64,000 nucleotides of DNA from Dryobates pubescens (taxonomy: Eukaryota > Chordata > Aves > Piciformes > Picidae): positions 2,480,001 to 2,544,000 of the forward strand of contig NC_071615.1 of NCBI RefSeq assembly GCF_014839835.1, read 5' to 3'. Of this stretch, positions 21,201 through 30,054 are shown in pieces (position 1 is the stretch's first letter; every line of letters begins with the position of its first letter). The notes beneath the pieces were generated by a model, which had not been told where the DNA came from, did no database searches, and saw only the letters and a program-made list of their open reading frames with translations. The position numbers and the translations under genes are program-made.

Positions 21201-24200
21201 CTAAGCCAAGACAAGCAGGCCTTAAAATATGTCCTGTTGAAAAGAAAAGTGGGAAATAAATGGCACAAAGGCTTCAGCCCTGATGGAGCCTGGCCCCCTA
21301 ACTATTCTGTTCCTCCAAATTACTCTTCTAATATGGGATTAAATCTCCCAGTGCTGAAGCTGCCAATGGCAAAATGGGCAACCCAAACCCAAAGAATGAC
21401 AAACGAGCTGCTCAGACAATAGAAGCACATACCAAGAGGCAGCAGTGCCAGCAGAAAGTCTCCCCTTCCAGAACAGCACACAAGAACTGGCTGCCCCTGC
21501 AGGATGGAAAGCTGAGACCTGGTTTGTGTTCAGGTGATATGGAAAGAGGCGCAGCACAGGTGGGCTTGAGGAGCTTTTAGACCTTGCTGGCATGCAGAGC
21601 AGGACCGAGAACCTCCCTCCACAGAGCCAATCTCTCCTGACACAGCCTTTCAATTGAATGCAGCAGCTGCACAGGAATAAATCCAGTCAAAGCAACTGGA
21701 TTTGCTCAAACACTGGAGGCTGTGGAGTCTGCCTTTTGGAGCTGGTCCCCCACCCCCCAGCAATGACAAACAGAACTGCTGAGCGATGCAGCCGACGCCA
21801 AGCTGGCATCCACTCCTTCTGGAGTGTGGTCACTTCATAGACCTTCCATTTCACACAGAAGAATGGGAAACAACCAATGTCAGAGAGGATCTAACGCCCC
21901 CAAGTCCTACAATGCTGCCCCATGCTCTGAAGCCCAGCAGCCCAGAGCCTGAAAGCAGCTGGCAATATTACTTAATCAAATGAGCTCCCAGGATCTGTCT
22001 CCCCAGCCCCAAGAGAGGGCTGCAAGTTACAAAGCTGTTCTGCAAGAACAGTCCTGGACCTCACACTCCAACAGTTCATTGTGGCCTCATCCATACTCCA
22101 AACTGGACAATTTTTGCCATGTCCCATTCCTGGTGCCAGCTGAGTGCATGGATGGGGGAATGTGGCAGTGCTCTCAACTATTCCACACAGCAAGATGACA
22201 ACCATGTTAAATCACTGGTGTGAAGTTAAAGTGTTGCTAAAGCGATGTGAGGAGTCAGTTGTTAACAGAGCTACGACCAGCAGGAGGGGCAGCAGTGTCT
22301 GGTTTAGCTATAGGGCAAGCTTCAAATTACATTTGCTTTATCTTCCTAACATGGGAATATCAGAGAGCACTGGGAGAGGGATGCTGCAGCTGGTGGAACA
22401 ATAGCAACTCCAACAGTTTCCCTGTTGGAGCCCTCAGAGCTGCTCTGTCTCCAGCCTGGAAGCACTCTCCTAGCTGCTTCCTCAAAACAGCAGCTGTAAG
22501 GTAAGTTTCCACTGGATAGTCTTTATGGATGGAGAAATAAACACCCTTCTAAAGGAGGAGGCACACCACCACCCCATGTGAAGAGACCTTCAGTTTTGCC
22601 AGCAGCCAACTGGCAGAGAAATGAATGAAGAGAAAATGGGGCAGATGAGAACACCCTGGAACAAACCCCAGCATCCTTCCACCAGCAGCCACTTGCAGGG
22701 AGAATGTCAGCCTCAGAAGCAGGCTGCCCTCAGCCTAAAGATGTTCCTTGATCTGCCAGCCAAATTTCTGGCAAGGGTTTCAAGACAACCAACTCCCTCA
22801 GCTCTGCACAGCGTTCAGAGCCACCACTGGGAACGAATTCAACCTGCACAAAGCACAGGTGCAGGTCTGTGCAAACAACACAGTCCTTTTAAAGCCCTTC
22901 CCATAACACTCTGACCAAGTCTGCTTGTTTTCTTTACAAGAACAGCATATTCCTGGTCAACAGCACTGCTCCAAGCACCAAACACACATTCAGATCAACT
23001 GAAAAGAGAAGACCAGACTGATTAGAAGTTGAAGAATTGAGATAGGAGAGGCTTGCAGCAGTGTGATAAGAGCCTCCCACCAGCAGCACACACACACACA
23101 AATCCAGTTCAGCAGTGCTACACAGGAACTTGGTGCTGGCTGTGCCAGCAGAAAAAAAAAGGGCATTACTGATGGCCAGAGCACACTGTCTGGGGTCATT
23201 ATTAGCATCTTAGCCAAGCTGAAGTCAATAAAGTCAAGGCATGACAAATTCAGCCACTGAACTCCCCTCCCTCTACATAAATCCTTCTGGAAATGTAGTT
23301 TCATTTCAGGATTAAGGAATGAGCTGAGGACTGGCTTTGATTCTCAGTGGAGGAACTCCACCCCCAAGTCCTGTTCAGTGGTGTATCCTCCCATGCAGGA
23401 GAGCTCCAGGATACCACATACAGAAACTACTGACCCCTCAGAGATTAAACACAGGAAGAATGATTTCTCTGCTGGATATCCACACAATCTGCCAGTCTCA
23501 GGCCATTAGCCAGGCTGTCAGGCCTGCAGCTTTAAGAGGGCCATTCTCAACAGGCTGTCACCAGGCATTACAGCAGAGAAAGAGCAGGAAAAGCATAGCA
23601 ATAAAGCAAGGTTTCAGCTCAAAAGATGTACCTTAAATACAAAGAGGAAAGAGAACAGGGCAGAAGGCAAGATCTTCAAACAGCCTGAGCGAGGGAAGAC
23701 TGCACTAAGGAAAACATCACCAGAGCATAACAAAAAACCCCCAACCCTCCAGCCACCAGAGCAAGAAGAGGTGTCAATTTTAAGTCAACTAATGATTAGC
23801 CAGGCTAATGGAAACAGGTCAATCATTGCTCTAAGCAAACAGAGTACCAGAAATCCGAGCAGCACAGGTAGTGAAAGGAGAGCTCTTTAAGGGGGCAGAG
23901 AAGCCAATCCAAGCAGCGGTGATGACATTAAAGCTGCTCTTTCTGTGAGTTTGTCAGAACACCTCCCAGGGGAACAAATGGCATTCTGTCCTGTGCTCTG
24001 GTGGTCACCCTGCTGAATTTCATACAGAACCACCAAGCACAATCCAGTGTCTGTTCTGCAGAAAAAAGTTGTTTTGCTCTACGGATTAACAATTCCCTTC
24101 AGAGAGTCTCCATTAAAGACTCTATCCAGAAAGAAGGAAAACAAGCCAAATATTTAGTCAGATCTCTTCGGTGTTTTGAGTGGTTTTGTTTAACCAGAAC

Positions 24201-26898
24201 TGCCAGCTGGAGTTCACAGCCAACAGGCTCGGAAATTGACGTCCTTACATTTAGTCCTGGTGAGGAAAGCACTTTCTGACCATTTACCGACTTTCTTGTC
24301 TCAATGAAGTCATTTATGGCAGGATACAGCCTCCACAGATGGAACTGCTAGACTTTAGAGTTTTGTCTTCTTCCAAACTGAAAGCTGCTCCAGTCTACCA
24401 GCAGACAGGATTTCATTCACTGCCGAGTCTCCTCACACCACCTCCCAGCACACAGATGCCTTTTAGACTAGCTGGCTGACGAGTCTAAAAAGCTCATTTA
24501 TGAAGAAATCTAGATCAGAATATCCTGTTCAAAGGAACCTGGCTCCAGACAAGACTCCTGCCCAGCCTAGGAAAACTCTATTCCCTGCATCAAGAGCCCC
24601 TGCCATCGTGTGATGACATCAGGCCTGCCAGCACCGCCTCGCACACAACCCGCGCCGCCGGCAGCCAAGCAAGATCGGTAGGTGTGACGTAGGATGAGGC
24701 ACTGATGGAGGAGAGGCAGAAGCCCAGTCATGAGCACCTCCAGCTCAGGGATTGCAAGGAAGCAGCAGCACCCAGCTGACATCACCTCACACCTATCAGA
24801 GGTATGGTCACATTTGCAGGGGGTGCCACCTGAAAGCACCACCACGGCGGTGACGCACGGGGCGGCGGCGCACCTGCGGCTCGGCTCCGTCACCTCCGCG
24901 CTCCCTTAGGCGCACTCCTCACCGCCACACAGCAGCTGCAGGGAGTAGCTCGTGTTTAGGAGTCGAGTATCTTTGAGCAGAGGATCAAGAGCAATCATTG
25001 CTTCCAAAAAAAAATAATAATCATCACCTCAGACCACAATTGGATTGTTGGGTAGCTCACAGACCAGGGGCTAACAGCTCGCTCTCGAGGCTGCATCGGT
25101 TTTCATCCTGCTGGAACAAATTTCACCGAAGTCATTAAGTGCTCCCTGCCATGGTTATTTTCTTGCCTTCATTGCTGCTGGAAGGACAAGGTCTGCCACA
25201 GGAAAACTCCCCACTGAAACTCAAACTCCACTGAAATGTGTCCAGAGAAGGGCAACAAAGCTGGTCTGCAGCACAGCCCTGTGAGGAGAGGCTGAGGGAG
25301 CTGGGGTTGCTTAGCCTGGAGAAGAGGAGGCTCAGGGGAGACCTTCTTGCTGTCTACAACTACCTGAAGGGAGGCTGGAGCCAGGTGGGGGTTGGTCTCT
25401 TCTTCCAGGCAACCAGCACCAGAACAAGAGGACACAGTCTCAAGCTGAGCCAGGGGAGGTTTAGGCTGGATGTTAGGAAGTTGTTCTTCCCAGCAAGAGA
25501 GATTGGCCACTGGAACGTGCTGCCCAGGGAGGTGGTGGAGTCACCATCCCTGGAGGTGTTTAAGAAGAGCCTGGATGAGGCACTTGGTGCCATGGTTTAG
25601 TTGATTAGATGGTGCTGGGTGATAGGTTGGACTGGATGATCTCGAAGGCCTCTTCCAAGCTGGTTAATTCTATTCTATTCTCAGCTGTCTGGGTGCAGAC
25701 AGCTCCAGCACTGTGCCCCTGAGCTCGGTGGTATTCTCAGTTGTTTAAATAAGCTACACTGATGCAGTAATTCCATCGGCTCTTCCAGTTCAATTACTTT
25801 AGGATCCCCTGAGCACAGACAGCATTCCTGCCACTCACATTAACGCCAGAAGGTTAAGGGTTACTTGTGGCTCTCCTCAGCTACGTAGATTCGACGCCAG
25901 GGAAAAGAACACTGCTGAACTACAGCAGGGGAACAAACGAAGCAAAAACCACGGCCAAAATCAAGAGGGCTATCAGGGTCGCTAGGCAAGGCAACGAGAC
26001 AGAAGAAAACGTCTCACAATAAAAATGCAGCAGCTTTCGGCAGCTGCTGGTTACATCAGTCAGCCCCAGGGCAAAACCAGGAAAACGCCAACGTAAGGAA
26101 ACACAGGAATTAACATTTCAAGTAGGTAAGGAACCGTGCACACAGATTTTAAAGCAGCTCAACAAGATTTTCCTCTCTTCCTGCCGTTTTAAAGTTATGA
26201 TTCCCAAACTTCTACAGCTCCTCTGCGGGCAGTTCCGACATGTCTCGGCTGCTCCTCCGCCCTGACGGAGGCGAAGGGGAGAGCGTTCGAGAGCTCTGTG
26301 GGAACGCCGAGGCGGCGATCGCCGCCCGCCGCCACAGCCCGCCGCGGATCGGGGGAGCGCGGCGGCTCCGCGCTGACCCCCCAGGCGGGCGGGACCGCCA
26401 CGGCCAACCCGCAGAAAGAGGTCACCCTGGAGGACTCCTCGCTGCCCTCACTGCCTTTAAAAATAGCCGTGGAAGGAGCCTCCCCGGGGCTGGCCCTCCT
26501 CCATCCCGGCCCCGAACGCCGCATCTCCGCGGCAGGAAAGGCTGCGGGCCGCGCTGACCTTCCCCAGCCCCACCGGCCTCCTCCCGCTCCCCATCCCGCC
26601 GCCCGCCCACAACAGGGAGAGCGCCGGCACCGGAGAGCCTCTCCGCGCCAGCCGCACCTCAGAGGAGCCGCGTCCCCCACCCGCCCTGCCGGGCCACGCT
26701 CCCCTCAGCGGGGCCCCCGCCCTTGCCGCGGGGTCGTGGGGAGCCCCGAGCGGCTGCAGCCCGCCTCCTCCCGCTCCCCATTCGCCCGAGACCCCCTAGC
26801 AGCTCCACATTCTCCGGCCCGGCCACAGCTCACCTCTCCCGGCCGCCACCACTATTGGTGCTGCCGGGGCCAGCGCGCCTCCTTCCCCACGCCGCCAT
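17782..26898 (-). CDS. TMEM11: TMEM11, mitochondrial membrane protein (whole coding span)
   Basis: Two coding exons (26898-26834 and 18298-17782) join in phase to give 582 nt and 193 residues; human TMEM11 has 192. The sequence is nearly the same as human through [20 protein letters not shown] and onward to the C-terminal KKIYELYAV. Residues 1-28 are a Gly/Arg-rich, divergent N-terminus. Hydrophobic segments lie at about 84-102 and 107-125, with a third at the C-terminus (about 174-190). TMEM11 is the orthologue of fly PMI. It is a mitochondrial membrane protein linked to MICOS, crista shape and BNIP3-dependent mitophagy. The 8.5 kb intron holds CR1 copies and a CpG patch. The coding sequence is intact, and the start is supported by MAAWGRRR, identical to human. 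Confidence 0.97.
19819..20155 (-). mobile_element. CR1 LINE 3' end, ~340 bp
   Basis: In the same orientation as TMEM11. The minus strand reads [20 protein letters not shown], then the CR1 tail, ending in CTGTGATTCTA. It is the same subgroup as 3758 and 44260. Confidence 0.93.
23086..23101. repeat. CA microsatellite
   Basis: A run of about seven CA units in the TMEM11 intron. It is short and of no evident function. Confidence 0.7.
24600..24910. promoter_or_regulatory. GC-rich patch with CRE-like sites
   Basis: Within the otherwise AT-balanced TMEM11 intron, this patch is locally CpG-rich, most of all at 24841-24905. It has four CRE/ATF-like sites: TGACATCA at 24614 and again at 24777, TGACGTAG at 24685, and TGACGCAC at 24851. 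It may be an enhancer or a minor promoter. No exon can be assigned to it. Confidence 0.35.
25236..25681 (+). mobile_element. CR1 LINE 3' end, ~445 bp
   Basis: Antisense to TMEM11. It encodes [18 protein letters not shown] and the rest of the CR1 C-terminus without interruption, then a tail with GTGATAGGTTGGACTGGATG and ATTCTATTCTATTCT. The open reading through the C-terminus and clean tail suggest a young copy. Confidence 0.94.
26834..26898 (-). CDS. TMEM11: TMEM11 coding exon 1
   Basis: The exon has 65 nt: 21 codons ([13 protein letters not shown]... to RE) plus two bases, followed by the donor GTGAGC. The start codon is embedded in AAGATGGCGGC, a YY1-type element, as is common for housekeeping genes. 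Confidence 0.93.
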
Positions 26899-26903
26899 CT
26901 TGG
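26890..26903 (-). promoter_or_regulatory. YY1 element over the start codon
   Basis: The minus strand reads CCAAGATGGCGGC, the classical YY1 site, with the ATG being the TMEM11 initiator. Such sites just downstream of the transcription start are typical of YY1-controlled housekeeping genes. Confidence 0.7.
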
Positions 26904-26955
26904 AGACACTCGGCTCGCAAATGTCTCCGCCAGCGGGCCCCGGGCCCGCCGCGCT

Positions 26956-26974
26956 GCACGACGGGAGATGTAGT
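26956..26974 (-). promoter_or_regulatory. ZNF143-type motif 1
   Basis: On the minus strand this reads ACTACATCTCCCGTCGTGC, fitting the ACTACAnnTCCCAGnatGC consensus except in the AGNAT part. It lies 58 bp upstream of the TMEM11 start codon. Confidence 0.7.
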
Positions 26975-27026
26975 GCGCAGGGGCCGACGGAAGAGCGCGG
27001 CGGGCGGGGCCGGGCCTTCTCTCGGG

Positions 27027-27045
27027 ACTACAAGTCCCACAATAC
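27027..27045 (+). promoter_or_regulatory. ZNF143-type motif 2
   Basis: ACTACAAGTCCCACAATAC is the closest of the three to the consensus. It is in the opposite orientation to the other two. Confidence 0.75.
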
Positions 27046-27070
27046 CCCGCGCCGCTTCCCCTCCGCGGGG

Positions 27071-27088
27071 GTCGCTGGGAGCCGTAGT
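27071..27088 (-). promoter_or_regulatory. ZNF143-type motif 3
   Basis: On the minus strand this reads ACTACGGCTCCCAGCGAC. It keeps the ACTAC and CTCCCAGC blocks, with one mismatch in the first block. Confidence 0.7.
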
Positions 27089-29499
27089 CCCCTCTTCGGG
27101 TGCGGGGGTGTCCAGCGGGGAGCGGGGCGGGAGGGTGAATGGAGGCTGCCGTCACCAGCGGTCGGTTGCGGAGAGCAGAGCGGCTCCGCCGCCCCTGGCT
27201 CAGCCCCTCCTCCCGGTCTCTTCCGCCGGCGTGCCCCAACGGGAGCGGGCCGGGCGTGGGAGGAGCGCGGCGGCGAGTCCCGGCCTGCCTCGCGGCCGCG
27301 CCATGAGGGGGTGCGGCCGGGGATGCGGCCTGCGGGCCGGGCCGTAGCTGCAGGCAGAGCCGGGTGAGGTTTTGCTGAGGGTCAGCAAGTCCTTCAGAGC
27401 CTGAGTGTTGGCTTGTTTTCCTGCTCGCAAAGAAACGCCATCTCTGCTCGCAGGTGGAGGAGGGCTGGAGGACCTCCCGGAGGAGAATGCACTCCGGCGG
27501 GACAAGCTTAGCCCCTTTAATCAGTTCTGAAACTCGAGCAGGGGATGGGGAGACTCCATCACTGCTGCATCTCTGGGGAGCAAGAACAGTTCCCAGCCCA
27601 ACGCTTCACTAGCAAATGAAATGCAGCTTTGCCACTGGTTTCCCAACACCAGTCGATGCTGGAGGGTTTGTAGGGCTTCAGACTCTGGCCCTGGGGCTAT
27701 TCCCCACCACAGCAGGGTCACCCAAGGGGACCTGTACCAGGATGCTTGGATGGTGTATTCTCAGAACCCTTGGGCCTACCCAGGTTCCATCTCCCAGTTC
27801 CAACACCTTCCAGGAAAGAAGCCTTTTTCTCTGGGGTTGTTTTTTTTCCCCTTAACAAACAGCAGCTCCCCGTTCTGCAGCCTCCCCGTTTTGTGGAGGT
27901 AGGTTGTGCTGCCAGCTGCCCTGGGCAGGACTAGTCTTTCTCCAGCCTGACAGTGCACATCAGAAGAGAGCAGCACTATCTTTACATCTCCATTCCTAGA
28001 AAAAGCCTCTTTTGACAACATTATTTCCAAGTGATGTAACCGAAGAGAACAAACCCACGGCTGCCACCAGCTCCCCAGGCATGGCAAGGCTGCTCCTCCA
28101 GACCACAGGGCCCCTTCCCTGCAGCCCTTCTCAGCCACCGTTTGGGGCTCAGCTGTTTTGGTGAAGGTAAATGGTGCCCTGACAGGAGCAGGCAGCGTTT
28201 GGGAAGCGTGCCCAGCCTGGCTGAACGTGCAGCTGAGCGGCTGCATGGCAGGCACAGGCTGGAGCTTGGGACAGGCTGGAGCTTCGGACTGTCTGGAATG
28301 TGGAATGTAAACAGAGCACGTTACCAGCAACAGCCCAGCCTCGTACTCTAAGCCAAACCTACCCTGCTGGCCCTTGGGGGCTGCAAAACCCACGCTCCTG
28401 CCTGCTCGGATTGCAGCCCAGGGGCCACTTGTCACTTGTCGTGTTGGATCGAATCAGAACTGCAGAGGCTGTGTGCCCTTCTCCCTCCCCAGCCCTGGCA
28501 GTTTTAGCTACTGAAACTCAACCTCAGCCTCTCTAGCTTGCACCCAGCTTTAGGAAGTGACACAAACATGCTGTGCTTAGAGTCCAAGAAGAGCTGGGGC
28601 CGTGCTCTCAGGGCTGAGGCGTGCTGGCCCCAGGAGGGAAGCATCTTGTGTTCCTCTGAGTCACCTGCCTGCCTGCTTTGCTCTGGCCAAGCACCGCAGG
28701 GGGGGGCTCCACCAGCTACTTAAATGGTTTTGTGCCTTAATGTTTTCACATATCTTAAGCAAACGAACACAAGGGTTGAGTGTCTGCTCACCTTGCAGGA
28801 CAACTCCCAAAGACTGGTCTGAATTCTCAAGGCAGGACTGGTGAGTGTGAGCAGGGATGCATCAGCCAGCAAAGGAGAGGAACCAGCTGTGACTCCACTC
28901 ACCCCAAGCTCCAAGCACTCATCATGAGGTCAGTCAGCCCTCTGACCTGAAACAAAATTCAGGAGCTTCAGCCCATGTCTCCTTGTTCCACAGCAATGGG
29001 AATATGCTGGGCTCACCCAGGATCTGTCTCTGAGGTGCTCCCTGGTGGGAGAAGATTGATGCAGGTAGTGCCCATCTTAGGTGATGAAAAGACATGAGGA
29101 GCTATCTGCAAACCAAAGGAAGCCGTGGCAAACACCAGGCCTGGGACCAAGGCTCCTTTGTCCTGAACCTGGAATGGGTCTTACAGACCCTCCATCATCC
29201 TCACCACCAGGATGGGGTCCTTCTTGCTCAAGACCACCTTCCTCCTGAGGAGGGAAGGAGCATTTTCTCCAAAGGGATGCTAAGTGCACCAGTGTGCAGA
29301 TCCACCAGCTTCTGCCTTCTCCAGGACACTGAGAGATGTGTGGTAGTTGCTGTCCTATGAGACTTGGAACAGATTTGTTAAGTGGCTGTGGGGGTGTGGG
29401 GGTGAAAAACTGGTTTACATTTATGTAGAGAATGAATATGCAGCAACTATGCAGCAAAAAAAACCCCAAATCATACCCTGGCCACAGACTGGAGAGCAG

Positions 29500-29735
29500 A
29501 GAACATCAGATTGGATGTGAGGAAGTTGTTCTTCCCCATGAGGCTGGTGAGAGCCTGGCACAGGCTGCCCAGGGAGGTGGTGGAAGCTTCATCCCTGGAG
29601 GTGTTTGCAGCCAGGCTGGAGGTGGCTGTGAGCAACCTGCTGTAGTGTGAGGTGTCCCTGCCCATGGCAGGGGGGTTGGAACTGGCTGATCCTTAAGGTC
29701 CCTTCCAACCCTAACAGTTCAATCATTCTATGATC
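29500..29735 (+). mobile_element. CR1 LINE 3' end, first of a tandem pair
   Basis: Runs from AGAACATCAGATTGGATGTG through the CR1 C-terminus to CTGATCCTTAAGGTCCCTTC and ATTCTATG. It is the same subgroup as 3758, 19819 and 44260. Past its end come about 36 bp that are also found past the end of the copy at 44260. Confidence 0.92.
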
Positions 29736-29763
29736 TCACCACTGACAGTTTCTGCCCTTGCAT

Positions 29764-29897
29764 GGAGGTGTTTGCAGCCAGGCTGGAGGTGGCTGTGAGC
29801 AACCTGCTGCAGTGTGAGGTGTCCCTGCCCGTGGCAGGGGGGTTGGAACTGGCTGATCCTTGAGGTCCCTTCCAACCCTGACAATTCCATGGTTTGA
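29764..29897 (+). mobile_element. CR1 3' tail, second of a tandem pair
   Basis: It repeats the last ~130 bp of the preceding CR1 (from GGAGGTGTTTGCAGCCAGG to CCTGACAATTCCATGG), separated from it by about 30 bp of non-CR1 sequence. The two tails differ at only a handful of places, so the duplication is not old compared with the element. Confidence 0.9.
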
Positions 29898-30048
29898 CAG
29901 GACCTGTGCAGCAGGCTCTCTGCCAAAGTGCCTCAGCCCAGTGGTGCCAAGGCTGGGGCCAGCAGAGGTCCCCTGGTTGTGCAGGCAGCTCCTGCTGCCT
30001 CTCCCCCAGCGCAGCACAGCCAGCCGCTGCAGGGCACTTAGGCCACAC

Positions 30049-30054
30049 TTTATT
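30049..30054 (-). terminator. NATD1 polyadenylation signal (candidate)
   Basis: On the minus strand this reads AATAAA. It lies 3.25 kb beyond the NATD1 stop codon. Human NATD1 has a long 3' UTR, so the distance is believable, but nearer cryptic sites cannot be excluded from sequence alone. Confidence 0.5.

Larger units (their letters stand above)
18299..26833 (-). other. TMEM11 intron
   Basis: This intron of 8.5 kb has two CR1 copies (19819-20155 and 25236-25681), a short CA run near 23086, and a GC-rich patch with CRE-like sites at about 24600-24910. The rest is unique sequence in which I see no gene. Confidence 0.75.
26230..27490. promoter_or_regulatory. TMEM11 CpG-island promoter
   Basis: A long, very CpG-rich island surrounds TMEM11 exon 1. 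Upstream of the exon (higher coordinates) lie three ZNF143-type motifs at 26956-26974, 27027-27045 and 27071-27088. A YY1 element overlaps the start codon. The island extends some 590 bp beyond exon 1 on the far side, with a donor-like GGTGAGG at about 27362 on the plus strand, so a divergent noncoding transcript is possible. Confidence 0.8.
27500..30040. other. Intergenic, TMEM11 promoter to NATD1 3' end
   Basis: The stretch holds unique sequence to about 29490, then a CR1 tail pair (29500-29897). No gene is recognised. The 219-codon minus-strand frame at 28435-27776 has no visible family features. Confidence 0.6.

Noticed and set aside
26298-27367. Open frames of 349 and 214 codons on the plus strand
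   Set aside because: They are long only because the CpG island is short of stop codons. They run across the TMEM11 promoter and exon 1 in antisense, and their Pro/Arg/Ala-rich composition mirrors GC content.
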